A DNA stretch of 43,847 nt from Candidatus Rokubacteria bacterium 13_1_40CM_68_15 (GCA_001917585.1 MNEG01000130.1:1-43847); one strand, 5' to 3'. Counted from the first letter of the stretch, positions 9,707 through 18,964 are shown. The notes: a model not told the origin generated them from the letters alone. Numbers and translations: made by a program.

Positions 9707-10039
9707 TCAGCCGTGGCCCGGGCTACTTCGCGATGAGCGGGGCGGCCGGCGAGGGCGTCGCGCACGATGCACGAGCTCACACCACGGGCGATTGGTCTCC
9801 GCCTCGGCCTCGCCCACCGTGCTCAGAAGGCTCGTACCGAAGATCGCCCGGTCGTCGTCGTGACCGTCGAACTCGGGCCGATGCTCGTCGCACCAATGCA
9901 CACTCAGGATTTCCTGCAGGGGGTCACGCGTCGGCTCGCAGCCGGGGCAGTACGACGCCGCCAGGTTGGGAGTGTCGTTCATGTCGCTCACGAGATCGAC
10001 TCCTCGGCGAGGTCCATTACCGTGCGTGGCCGGGAGCAA
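9707..10039 (-). CDS. hypothetical small protein with CPGC and WCDEH motifs
   Basis: MNDTPNLAASYCPGCEPTRDPLQEILSVHWCDEHRPEFDG; likely starts at internal Met. Confidence 0.5.
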   Translation of the reverse strand: MLPATHGNGPRRGVDLVSDMNDTPNLAASYCPGCEPTRDPLQEILSVHWCDEHRPEFDGHDDDRAIFGTSLLSTVGEAEAETNRPWCELVHRARRPRRPPRSSRSSPGHG

Positions 10040-10294
10040 CTGCCATGCCGGAGCGAAAGGCGCGGGAACGCTCGCGGACGTTCAGATCAACCGTGCGAAG
10101 GCGACAACCCCACCGACATGACACGGCGATCTAATATCGCCGCGATCGATGGCTCGTCAGCCGCGCGGAAGTATCGGTGACCGCTCGCCGTTCGCGCGTA
10201 ACGGGCGGCGCGTCCTCGACGTGGAAGCTCACGGAGAGCGCGATCACGCCCGCCACCGCGTAAGCGGTGCCGACATCATGCCGACGATGTATGT

Positions 10295-10561
10295 GTGGAA
10301 ATTCGAGTAAACCCGAACGCCCGAGACGACGTCGTGATCAATATGAAGGTAGAACGCCACGTGATCGAGGCGCGCCTGATCGAGCCGATGGCCGCTGCTC
10401 AGATCGCGGCGCTGGTCGCGGCGTTGGCTCGCGCGGAGTTCCGGCGTCTGAACATCCGCCTGATCCTCGACCACCAGGATAGCCTCGTCGGCATCGTGAT
10501 TCCGCGTCGGATCCTCGCCGACGTCGGGCTTCGTACCGCCGGCAACGCCGACCGCGCATGA
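10295..10561 (+). CDS. hypothetical protein
   Basis: 88-aa ORF with protein-like composition; no family recognised. Confidence 0.4.
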   Translation: MEIRVNPNARDDVVINMKVERHVIEARLIEPMAAAQIAALVAALARAEFRRLNIRLILDHQDSLVGIVIPRRILADVGLRTAGNADRA

Positions 10562-10721
10562 GCGACAGGCGCCGCGCCGTAACCCCAACGATCGAGTCGC
10601 CCGAATTGTCGCCTTCGCCGCCGAGTGACACCTCCATCAGGTCCAACGTCATTCATCGTCCGCCTTTGCGCGCGCCGGTCGAGTTCTTGCACCTGAGCCC
10701 GGGCAAGGACGCGCGGTCGAT

Positions 10722-11000
10722 GTGGGTACCGATGCGGGATTGACAGGGATGCCGACGCGATCGCGGGCCGACGGCGAATCGACGCACATGCTCTTCGCGA
10801 TGCAACTCCGCATCGGCGATCGCTTCACGGATCTCGACGGCGCCTGGGAGATTGTCGGAGATCCGTTGACCCTTCACGGCGGCAAGACGGTCGAGGCGCG
10901 AGTGGCACGCCCCAACGACCCGCGCCGCGTGAAGCACATGACCTGGGCCGCCCACGAGAGGATTCCCGTGCGGCGGTCGGCAGGTCGAGGTTCCCGGTAA
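10722..11000 (+). CDS. hypothetical protein
   Basis: ORF MQLRIGDRFTDLDGAWEIVGDPLTLHGGKTVEARVARP...; followed directly by the next small ORF. Confidence 0.5.
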   Translation: MGTDAGLTGMPTRSRADGESTHMLFAMQLRIGDRFTDLDGAWEIVGDPLTLHGGKTVEARVARPNDPRRVKHMTWAAHERIPVRRSAGRGSR

Positions 11001-11170
11001 TGGCCAGATTACGGAAGTGCCCGAAGTGCGGAGTGGCGATGCGCCGGACGGGCTTCGACGTCAAAGATCACGGAGAAACGGTGTTCCACTACAAGTGCGC
11101 GACATGCGGGCATATGCATCGAAGGACGTTCAAGCCCGGCTCGCCGAGGGACCATGAACCTCGCCGCTGA
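11000..11170 (+). CDS. 56-aa zinc-ribbon microprotein (absent from ORF track)
   Basis: Manual translation MARLRKCPKCGVAMRRTGFDVKDHGETVFHYKCATCGHMHRRTFKPGSPRDHEPRR; two CxxC knuckles; overlaps adjacent ORFs at both ends. Confidence 0.6.
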   Translation: MARLRKCPKCGVAMRRTGFDVKDHGETVFHYKCATCGHMHRRTFKPGSPRDHEPRR

Positions 11171-11357
11171 CCTGGACCACTTCGGCGCGGTCCACCGGGC
11201 GCATGGCCCCTTCGTCGCCCGGGTGGGCGACGTCACGCCGAATGGCTATCGCCTCAAGGTCTCCTGTGAGTGCGGCGTGACGTTGGAGCGCTGGGTCACG
11301 CAGGAGGATGAGGTGGACGACGTCTTGAGGGAGAGGCTACGCGTGCAGCGCACCTGA
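11154..11357 (+). CDS. hypothetical small protein
   Basis: 67-aa ORF MNLAADLDHFGAVHRAHGPFVARVGDVTPNGYRLKVSCECGVTLERWV; overlaps previous microprotein. Confidence 0.45.
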   Translation: MNLAADLDHFGAVHRAHGPFVARVGDVTPNGYRLKVSCECGVTLERWVTQEDEVDDVLRERLRVQRT

Positions 11358-11401
11358 CCCTCCGGCCACCGTGGTATCATCCGTGAACTCGCGAGTCGTT
11401 C

Positions 11402-12601
11402 ATGAAAATCTGTTTCTTCCACCTCATGCCGTACCGGTTCCTGCCCGACGACTTCGAAGCGCGCTACCGCTCGGTATGGGTGGACGTCCCGCATAGCCTC
11501 TACGATCCCGAGAAGACCAGTCAGCTCTACCACGAGTTCCTCGACGAGCTGGAGTTCGCCGAGCAGGCCGGCTTCGACGGCCTCTGCGTCAACGAGCACC
11601 ACAACAACGCCTACGGCCTCATGCCGTCGCCCAACCTCATGGCCGCGACGCTGACACGCCGGACGTCGCGCGCTGCCATCATCGTGCTCGGCAACAGCCT
11701 GGCCGCTTACAACCCCCCGCTGCGCGTGGCCGAAGAGTTCGCCATGCTCGACGTGCTCAGCGCCGGCCGCCTGGTCGCCGGGTTTCCCGTGGGCACGTCG
11801 ATGGACATGAACTTCGCCTATGGGATCAATCCGGCCACGCTGCGCGAGCGTTACTACGAGGCCCACGACCTCGTCATGCAGGCCTGGACGCGGCCCGAGG
11901 TCTTCCCGTTCAACGGCAAGTACACGCAGCTCCGCTACGTGAACATCTGGCCCCAGCCGTTGCAGAAGCCGCATCCACCCGTGTGGATCCCGGGCGGGGG
12001 CAGCGTCGAGACGTGGGAGTGGACGGCGAAGCTCGATTACGTCTACTGCAATCTCTCGTACTACGGCTACAAGCGCGGCAAGGCGACGATGGACGGCTTC
12101 TGGAACGCGATCGGCGCGCTGGGCGCCGACGACAATCCCTATCGCGCGGGATTCCTCCAGCTCGTGTGCGTCGCTGACAGCGACGCCGAGGCGGAGCGCC
12201 TGTACTTCCCGCACGTGCACTACTTCTATCAGAAGTGCCTGAATGTCTGGGAAGGCTTCGCCGAGGCCCCCGGCTATCGCACGGTCAAGACGTTGCAGCT
12301 TGGCATCCAGCGCCAGGTAGGCGCGCAGGCCAAGCAGATCCGCCAGTCGTTGAACTGGGCGAAGTATTTGGACTCCGGCTACGTGATTGCTGGTGGCCCG
12401 GCGACCGTGCGACAGCAGCTCCTGGAGTGCATCAAGAGCCTGCGCGTCGGCCACCTCATGGTGCTGCTCCAGATCGGCAGCATGCCGAAGGACCTCACCC
12501 TGCACAACACGACGCTCTTCACGCGCGAGGTCATGCCGCACCTGCGTGACGTGTGGCCCGGCTACAAGGATCGGTGGTGGCCAGCGCAGTGCGAGCGGTG
12601 A
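11402..12601 (+). CDS. LLM class flavin-dependent oxidoreductase (luciferase-like monooxygenase)
   Basis: GFDGLCVNEHHNNAYGLMPSPNLMAATLTRRT...NSLAAYNPPLRVAEEFAMLDVLSAGRLVAGFPVG. Confidence 0.92.
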   Translation: MKICFFHLMPYRFLPDDFEARYRSVWVDVPHSLYDPEKTSQLYHEFLDELEFAEQAGFDGLCVNEHHNNAYGLMPSPNLMAATLTRRTSRAAIIVLGNSLAAYNPPLRVAEEFAMLDVLSAGRLVAGFPVGTSMDMNFAYGINPATLRERYYEAHDLVMQAWTRPEVFPFNGKYTQLRYVNIWPQPLQKPHPPVWIPGGGSVETWEWTAKLDYVYCNLSYYGYKRGKATMDGFWNAIGALGADDNPYRAGFLQLVCVADSDAEAERLYFPHVHYFYQKCLNVWEGFAEAPGYRTVKTLQLGIQRQVGAQAKQIRQSLNWAKYLDSGYVIAGGPATVRQQLLECIKSLRVGHLMVLLQIGSMPKDLTLHNTTLFTREVMPHLRDVWPGYKDRWWPAQCER

Positions 12602-12602
12602 A

Positions 12603-13385
12603 ATGATCGAAGATACCCTCGTGGCCATTCGCGCGGGCGCCATCACGTTCCGCGTGCTGGGCGCCGGCCGGGGCGCGCCGCTCGTGTACTTCCACTCGAT
12701 CCACGAGCGCGGGGGCTGGTCGCCCTTCCTCGAGCGCCTGGCCCGGCGCTACACCGTGTACGCGCCGCTGCATCCGGGCGTCGGTGGCTCCACCGGCGTC
12801 GAGACGCTGGACGACGTGCTCGACCTCACGCTGGCCTACGACGAGCTGCTGACCGCGCTCGGGGTCGCGCGCGCTCATCTGTGCGGCCACTTCTTCGGCG
12901 GTATGGTGGCCGCCGAGCTGGCCGCCCTGTTCCCGGAGCGTGCCGCGCGTCTCGCGCTCGTATCGCCGCTGGGACTCTGGCGAGACGACGCGCCGTCGCA
13001 GGACATCCTGATCCTGCCTCCCGACGAGCTCGGTCCCGTTCTCTTCATGGACATGGCATCGGACGCGGCGCGCGCCTGGTCGGCGTTGCCCGACGACGAC
13101 GATGCGAACGTGGCGGCGCAGGTGGAGTCGATCGCGCGCCGGGCGGCGATCGCGAAGTTCGTCTGGCCCATTCCCGACAAGGGCCTGCGCAAGCGCCTGC
13201 ACCGGATCACGGCGCCCACGCTGATCCTGTGGGGCGAGAACGACCGCGCCAATCCCGTGGTCTACGCCGAGGAATGGCAGCGGCGCATCAAGGGCGCGGC
13301 GGTCAAGCTCGTGCCTAGCGGTCACATGCTGATTCACGAGACGCCCGACGCGGCGGCGCGGGCGGTGGAGGGGTTCCTGGGATGA
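12603..13385 (+). CDS. alpha/beta hydrolase fold protein (nucleophile elbow GHFFGG)
   Basis: LCGHFFGGMVAAELAALFPERAARLALVSP...TLILWGENDRANP...PSGHMLIHETP; starts 1 nt after the LLM stop. Confidence 0.88.
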   Translation: MIEDTLVAIRAGAITFRVLGAGRGAPLVYFHSIHERGGWSPFLERLARRYTVYAPLHPGVGGSTGVETLDDVLDLTLAYDELLTALGVARAHLCGHFFGGMVAAELAALFPERAARLALVSPLGLWRDDAPSQDILILPPDELGPVLFMDMASDAARAWSALPDDDDANVAAQVESIARRAAIAKFVWPIPDKGLRKRLHRITAPTLILWGENDRANPVVYAEEWQRRIKGAAVKLVPSGHMLIHETPDAAARAVEGFLG

Positions 13386-14176
13386 ACGGAATGCTGAGCG
13401 GCACGGCGGTTGTCACGGGCGCCGGCTCCGGCATCGGCCGCGCGACGGCCGTCATGCTGGGCGCGCGGGGGGCGGCGGTGGCGGCGGTGGACCTCGACGA
13501 AGCGGCCGCGCGACAGACGGCCGAGCTCGTCGCGAAGAATGGCGCCCGGTCGGTGGCGTTCCGGGCCGATGTGTCGCGGGCGGCCGAGCTCGACCGCGCG
13601 GTGGACGCCGCCGTGGCGGCCCTCGGCCCCCTCGAGATGATGGTGAACAACGCGGGCATCCTCGACGGCTATTTCAACGTGGACGAGACCGACGAGGCCG
13701 TGTGGCGGCGGGTCATCGACATCGATCTCACCGGCGTCTTCCTGGGCTGCAAGCGGGCGCTCCGCGAGATGCTGCCCCGCGGGCGTGGCCGGATCGTCAA
13801 CATGGCCTCGGTGGCGGGACTCAACGGGACGGGCGGCGGCGCCGCGTACGTGGCCGCCAAGCACGGCGTGGTCGGCCTCACGCGGCAGATGGCGGTGGTG
13901 TACTCGGCGCGTGGGATCACCATCAACGCGGTGTGCCCCGGTCCGATCCTGACCGGTCTCCGGCAGCACTCCCAGACGATTCTCGGCGCCGGCGTCCCCG
14001 ACATGACCGGTCGCGGGATCGCCGTGAACGACGAGCAGGTCCGCGCCGTCGTCCCGGCGGGACGCCGCGGCACGGTGGAGGACATCGCCTCCGCGGTGTG
14101 CTTCCTCGTCTCGGACGACGCCGCCTACATGAGTGGCCACACCCTCGTGGTCGATGGAGGCTGGCGAGCCAAGTGA
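13382..14176 (+). CDS. SDR family oxidoreductase
   Basis: VTGAGSGIGRA, NNAG, NMASVAG, YVAAK, PG; ATGA overlap with hydrolase. Confidence 0.93.
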   Translation: MNGMLSGTAVVTGAGSGIGRATAVMLGARGAAVAAVDLDEAAARQTAELVAKNGARSVAFRADVSRAAELDRAVDAAVAALGPLEMMVNNAGILDGYFNVDETDEAVWRRVIDIDLTGVFLGCKRALREMLPRGRGRIVNMASVAGLNGTGGGAAYVAAKHGVVGLTRQMAVVYSARGITINAVCPGPILTGLRQHSQTILGAGVPDMTGRGIAVNDEQVRAVVPAGRRGTVEDIASAVCFLVSDDAAYMSGHTLVVDGGWRAK

Positions 14177-15312
14177 TCACCAAGTTCTCGGTCCTCTACG
14201 TCGGTCAGATCGATCTCGACAACATCGGCCGCGACGGCACCCCGGCGAACGAGCGGCGCTACACCAACGAGCGCTTCGCCGGGGCGTTCTTCACCGCGCG
14301 GGACGTGGCGCAGACGATGGACGAGCTCGGGTATCACTGCCTCTGGATGGCCGAGCATCACTTCCAGCACGAGGGCTACGAGGTGATCCCGAACTTGCTC
14401 CTGCTGTCGACGTGGCTGGCCACCCAGACTCGGCGGGTCAAGTTCGGATGCGCGTTCAACATCCTGCCCATGTGGCATCCGATCCGGCTCGCCGAGGACT
14501 ACGCGATGGCCGACATCCTCAGCGGCGGCCGCGTCATCATGGGCGTCGGCCGCGGCTATCACACACGTGAGGTCGAGACCTTTGGCGCGCCCATGCTCGA
14601 CAACGCCGCCAACAAGGAGCTCTTCGAAGAGCAGATGGAGGTGCTCCTCAAGTGCTTCAACGAGGAGTCGTGGAGCCACCACGGCAAGCACTACGATCTG
14701 CCGCCGGCCGTGCCCTACCGCGGCTACGAGATGCGCGAGATCACCTGCGTGCCGCGTCCAATCCACCGGCCGGTGGAGATCTGGCAACCGATCGCCAGCG
14801 GCAAGACCCTCGACTACATCGCGGCCCGCGGGATCAAGGGCATGATCACGCTCAACGGCGAGCGCATCGTCGATCAGATCTTCCACGCCTACCGTGACGC
14901 CGCCGCCCGGGCCGGCCGGACGCTGCAGCTCGGTGAGGATCTCTGCTGGGGCGTGGGCATCTATCTCGCCGACTCCGAAGCGGAGGCGATCCGGCAGGTC
15001 GAGCCAGCGCACGACGAGCGTTACAAGTGGTTCGCGCCCTTCGGCTTCGTCCGTTATGCGGACGAGCACGGCCGCCCATGGGGCACGCCGGGCGCGCCCG
15101 CCCGGGTTCCCACGCTGCGAGAGGGCATCGAGCAGAAGGCGTGGCTGTGCGGGCCGCCGCGCCGGATCATCGAGGTCATCCGTGAGTTCGAGGCCCGCTA
15201 TCCCGGACTCGACGAGCTCATGCTCCACTGGCCGGAAGGCGTTCCCGCGCGGGAGTACCAGGACCAGCTTCGTCGCTTCGCCCGCGAGGTCATGCCGGCG
15301 CTCCGGCGCTGA
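14173..15312 (+). CDS. second LLM class flavin-dependent oxidoreductase
   Basis: GTG start at 14173 (GTGA overlap with SDR); GYHCLWMAEHHFQHEGYEVIPNLLLLSTWLATQT...HPIRLAEDYAMADILSGGRVIMGVGRGY. Confidence 0.9.
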   Translation: MITKFSVLYVGQIDLDNIGRDGTPANERRYTNERFAGAFFTARDVAQTMDELGYHCLWMAEHHFQHEGYEVIPNLLLLSTWLATQTRRVKFGCAFNILPMWHPIRLAEDYAMADILSGGRVIMGVGRGYHTREVETFGAPMLDNAANKELFEEQMEVLLKCFNEESWSHHGKHYDLPPAVPYRGYEMREITCVPRPIHRPVEIWQPIASGKTLDYIAARGIKGMITLNGERIVDQIFHAYRDAAARAGRTLQLGEDLCWGVGIYLADSEAEAIRQVEPAHDERYKWFAPFGFVRYADEHGRPWGTPGAPARVPTLREGIEQKAWLCGPPRRIIEVIREFEARYPGLDELMLHWPEGVPAREYQDQLRRFAREVMPALRR

Positions 15313-15460
15313 GCGCCCTATACCCCTCACCGGTATTTTTTAGACGGGCGAGACACCCCCACCGGCGGGATTTTTTCTTTGCCTCCCCTCGTACGCATGG
15401 TAGTAATACCCCCAGGCTAGGACTCGGGCGCTCCACCCACACACGAGGAGGAGGGAGCAG

Positions 15461-15622
15461 ATGGCGACGAAGAAGAAGGCGTTCGGCGGCTACTCGATCA
15501 GCTTCAAGGGATGCGAGGACTCCCTCGAGTCCCTCTTCGGTAGTAATCCGATCGGGCCCTCGGACATGACGAAGAAGCTCTGGGCGTACGTGAAGCGGAA
15601 GAAGCTCGGCAAGCGGCGGTAA
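15461..15622 (+). CDS. 53-aa SWIB-like microprotein (absent from ORF track)
   Basis: Manual translation MATKKKAFGGYSISFKGCEDSLESLFGSNPIGPSDMTKKLWAYVKRKKLGKRR; MTKKLWAYVKRKKL resembles the SWIB core; SD-like GAGGAGG upstream; strong terminator downstream. Confidence 0.65.
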   Translation: MATKKKAFGGYSISFKGCEDSLESLFGSNPIGPSDMTKKLWAYVKRKKLGKRR

Positions 15623-15648
15623 GCGCCCGGCGCAGGCAGGAGAGACCC

Positions 15649-15676
15649 AGCGGCCCACTTCGGTGGGCCGCTTTTT
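15649..15676 (+). terminator. rho-independent terminator
   Basis: Perfect 10-bp stem AGCGGCCCAC-TTCG-GTGGGCCGCT followed by TTTTT. Confidence 0.9.
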
Positions 15677-15694
15677 CGTCGGGCGAGGTCGGGA

Positions 15695-16300
15695 CTACGC
15701 TGGCAGCTGGTCGAGCCGACTGACGACGAGGTCCGCACGCAGGCCCAGCTCTTCCTCGGGCGCGCCCGCACGGTTGCACCACGCGACCTGATAGCCGAAC
15801 GCCTTCGCGCCGGCCACGTCCCAGGCGTTGGACGAGACGAACAGCAGCACACCGGCGGGAATGCCGAGGGCGCGGGGACCGAGCGCGTAGACGTCGGGCG
15901 ACGGCTTGTAGGTTTTCACGGCGTCCACCGACAGCACGTGACCCAGATGACGCCCTTGGTCGGGGCGCCAGCCGTTCCAGAGCCGCCGGTACCTCGGGAA
16001 AGCAGGCGAGGCTCAGGTACGCGTCCATGAGCCGGCGGACCTGCGCCTCGCTGGCCGACAGGGCGAGCCGGTGAATGGAGTGACGCAACGCCGCCTCGGT
16101 CACCAGCCAGAAATCTTCGTAGCGCTGCATGAGGGCGCGCAGCCACGTGTATTCGAGCTGCTTCTGACGCCACACGGCCGACAGCGTGGCAGGGTCGCTG
16201 GTGATCTCGCGTCCAGCTTCGATGACCGAGTGAACATCGAAGAGCGTGCCGTACGCGTCGAAGACGAACCCGCGGATGCGGGCAGTCAGGGCGTGGCCTG
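15695..16300 (-). pseudogene. haloacid dehalogenase type II-like HAD hydrolase with out-of-frame internal deletion
   Basis: N-part RGFVFDAYGTLFDVHSVIEAGREI...PAALERLAP in one frame; C-part GHVLSVDAVKTYKPSPDVYALGPRALGIPAGVLLFVSSNAWDVAGAKAFGYQVAWCNRAG in another; the expected LSNG motif region is missing. 5' boundary approximate. Confidence 0.75.
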
Positions 16301-17179
16301 AGCGGCCCGCCGGACACGAATCGACTTCTTCGGCCGGGAGCGCTCGGGCTCGGGCGGGTCGAGGCCGGTTTCCACGAAGCCGAAGCGCAGGACACGCTTG
16401 GCGTCGAGGAACGACTGCGCCCGACTGCGCGAGCCGAGCACGATCATCACGAACTCCTGGCCGCCCCGCCACGCGGCCACGGCGAGATTGTAGCCGGCTT
16501 CGTGGGTGAAGCCGGTCTTGAGCGCCTGCACGCCGAGCGGATCGTCGAAGAGCGGAATGTGCCGCGCGTAGACGCGGCCGCGGTAGATGAAGGTCTGCCC
16601 GCCCAGGAGGGTCCGAGCGGCCGGATAGTCGTGGAGCAGCCGGCCGATCAGCAGGGCCATGTCCTTCGCGTTCGTCCGCTGCAGCACGTCGGGCAGGCCA
16701 TGGGCGTTCGCGAAGCGCGTGGCAGCCATCCCGAACTCGCGCCCCTTGGCGTTCATGCGCTCCACGAAGCTCGGCTCGTCACCCGCCAGGTGGTCAGCGA
16801 CGGCGGCGGCCGCGTCGTTGGCGGAGGCAATGGCGACGCCCTCGAGCAGGACGCGAAGTGGGACGTGCTCGCCGGTGCGAAGGCCCATGCGGTAGCGGCC
16901 GACCCTCGAGGCGTGAGCGCTCACGGTGACGACGTCTTCGACGTCGGCTCGACCGTGCTCGATGGCCTCGAAGGCGAGATAGAGCGTCATGAGCTTCACC
17001 AGGCTGGCCGGGGCCCGCTCCAGGTCGGCGTTCTTTTCGAAGATGGTTCGCCCGTCGGCGTCGAGCAGGAGGACTGCCTCGGCATTGAGCCTCGGCGAGC
17101 GGAGGGTCTGAGCGCTGGCGGAGGCGGCGAACAGCAAAGGCAGCACCACCAGAGCGATGGACGCGACGCGAAGCACCAA
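16286..17179 (-). CDS. D-alanyl-D-alanine carboxypeptidase (peptidase S11)
   Basis: SLVK (SxxK), SAN (SxN), KTG motifs; signal peptide. Confidence 0.92.
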   Translation of the reverse strand: MVLRVASIALVVLPLLFAASASAQTLRSPRLNAEAVLLLDADGRTIFEKNADLERAPASLVKLMTLYLAFEAIEHGRADVEDVVTVSAHASRVGRYRMGLRTGEHVPLRVLLEGVAIASANDAAAAVADHLAGDEPSFVERMNAKGREFGMAATRFANAHGLPDVLQRTNAKDMALLIGRLLHDYPAARTLLGGQTFIYRGRVYARHIPLFDDPLGVQALKTGFTHEAGYNLAVAAWRGGQEFVMIVLGSRSRAQSFLDAKRVLRFGFVETGLDPPEPERSRPKKSIRVRRAAQATP

Positions 17180-17202
17180 AAGCTATTCTAACCGAAGAGC
17201 CC

Positions 17203-17472
17203 TCAGCGAACGGCCTGCTTCAACTCCTTGGACGGCTTGAAACGCGGTATCCGCCCGGCCACCGTGACCGTTTGCCCAGTTTTTGGGTTTCGCAAGGTGC
17301 GGGGGCGGCGGCGAGCGACCGAAAAAGTCCCGAAACCGACCAGCGTGACGGGATCACCGCGCTTGAGGGACGCGCGGATCGCGATCAACATCGCCCGGAG
17401 CGCGCGCTCGGTGCCGGCCTTGGGCCAGCCGGCGGCTTTCGCCATGTTCACGATGAGGTCCGCCCGGGTCAT
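17203..17472 (-). CDS. HU family DNA-binding protein
   Basis: VTLVGFGTFSVARRRPRTLRNPKTGQTVTVAGRIPRFKPSKELKQAV. Confidence 0.95.
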   Translation of the reverse strand: MTRADLIVNMAKAAGWPKAGTERALRAMLIAIRASLKRGDPVTLVGFGTFSVARRRPRTLRNPKTGQTVTVAGRIPRFKPSKELKQAVR

Positions 17473-17964
17473 CTACATGCCGAAGGCGCCGCGAGCCTCG
17501 TCCATGACGCCTTCCGTGATGGTGAGCACGCCCTTGGCTTCCGCGTACCGCTCGATCGCGCGGCGGGCCATGGGCCGGATGAACTCGGGGATGCGGGCGA
17601 CGCGGGCCTCCGCTTCCGGGCTCCATGTGACGCCGGCCGGCGCCGCCGTCGCGCTGTCGCTCAACATCGCGGCGAACGGGCAACCGCCCTCGGCCGTCTG
17701 GGCCACCGGCTCTTCCGCGAACGCATCCGGCCGCGCCCCCGCCATCGAAGCGCGGAGGTGCTCGAAGGGCGTGGCCGGCGTCGTTCGTCCACCGATCTTC
17801 ACGCCGAGGCTCTTCACCATCTGCGTCTCGAAGGCATTGGTCAGCATCGCCACGCGGAAGCCACACTCGGGACAGCGAAAGGTCACGGTGAGCGAACCCT
17901 CGTCGGGTCCGGCGGTCCCGTGGAGCTTCATCGGTTCGTCGCAGTCGAGGCAGAGGAACTTCAT
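17473..17964 (-). CDS. PCP reductase-like domain protein with N-terminal zinc ribbon
   Basis: N-term CLDC...CPEC; C-term WSPEAEARVARIPEFIRPMARRAIERYAEAKGVLTITEGVMDEAR (PCP_red-like). Confidence 0.75.
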   Translation of the reverse strand: MKFLCLDCDEPMKLHGTAGPDEGSLTVTFRCPECGFRVAMLTNAFETQMVKSLGVKIGGRTTPATPFEHLRASMAGARPDAFAEEPVAQTAEGGCPFAAMLSDSATAAPAGVTWSPEAEARVARIPEFIRPMARRAIERYAEAKGVLTITEGVMDEARGAFGM

Positions 17965-18320
17965 GGCCGCGTCATTCTAGCAGGCAGCGGAAGCCGCGGC
18001 CACGCGCGAAGCGCCGCCGGTGTCTGCAGCAGCAGAATCGCGGCGGCGGCGCCACCCGCGAGCATCCACCAGCCGGTGAGAACACCTCTCAGCACGACGA
18101 CGGAGAAGAAGACGTACGCCGAGAAGCGCGCACGACGATGCCGCGCGAGCAACAGCGCCGCCACCACGGGCGCGGCGACGCCCGAGATCCACCAGTGGCC
18201 GATACCGAGTGCGAACGTCGCGTAGCCGGCGAGTCCCAGCGCGAGCAGCGACGCGAGCGCACGCTCCCCGCAACGCGAAGACGACACTGCCTGCGACACG
18301 GGGCGCAGCGTAGGCGACAC
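17961..18320 (-). CDS. hypothetical membrane protein
   Basis: Several hydrophobic helices; overlaps downstream gene start. Confidence 0.5.
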   Translation of the reverse strand: MSPTLRPVSQAVSSSRCGERALASLLALGLAGYATFALGIGHWWISGVAAPVVAALLLARHRRARFSAYVFFSVVVLRGVLTGWWMLAGGAAAAILLLQTPAALRAWPRLPLPARMTRP

Positions 18321-18403
18321 GCCTCAGAGTGTCAAACGTGAGGTGATACGCTGACGCGACCTTGCCCACCCGAGCGAATGATGCGAGGCTTGCTGTCCAG
18401 CCG

Positions 18404-18964
18404 ATGAGGTTCGTGAAGCACGTCGTCGCGTGTCTCCTGCTCGCCCTGGTCGCCTCGGTCGCGCACGGCGCCGACCCGGTCTGGGAAGCCTTGCAGTCAC
18501 GCGGCAGCGTCGTGGTGCTGCGCCACAGCTTCGCGCCCGGCGGATTCGATCCGCCAGACGCCAGGCTCGACGACTGCTCCACGCAACGCAATCTGGACGA
18601 AAGCGGTCGCCAGCAGGCCAGGCAGATCGGTGAGGCGTTTCAGCAGAACGGAATCGCGGTCGGGACGGTCCTCTCGAGTCCTCGCTGCCGGTGCCTCGAT
18701 ACGGCCCGCCTCGCCTTCGGACGGGTCCAGTCCTGGGACCCGCTACAAGGTGCGCTCAATGACACGGAACTTCGGCGACGGCACGTCGACGAGATCAAGA
18801 AGGCGATCGCCGAGCATCGCGACGGACCACCACTGGTACTGGTCACTCACGGCAGCGTCGTGGCCGATTTGACCGGTGTCAATGTTCGGATGGGTGAGTT
18901 CGTGGTGCTCCGGCGTGCGGCTGACGGCACGCACTCCGTCGCGGGTCGGCTCTACGTGGATTGA
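18404..18964 (+). CDS. histidine phosphatase family protein, secreted
   Basis: VVLRHSFAPG...LDESGRQQARQIGEAF...VLSSPRCRCLDTA...LVTHGSVVADLTG. Confidence 0.85.
   Translation: MRFVKHVVACLLLALVASVAHGADPVWEALQSRGSVVVLRHSFAPGGFDPPDARLDDCSTQRNLDESGRQQARQIGEAFQQNGIAVGTVLSSPRCRCLDTARLAFGRVQSWDPLQGALNDTELRRRHVDEIKKAIAEHRDGPPLVLVTHGSVVADLTGVNVRMGEFVVLRRAADGTHSVAGRLYVD

Noticed and set aside
11246-12646. 466-aa minus-strand ORF
   Set aside because: Antisense to a clear LLM oxidoreductase; no recognisable domain
14125-15330. 401-aa minus-strand ORF
   Set aside because: Antisense to the second LLM gene; composition-driven
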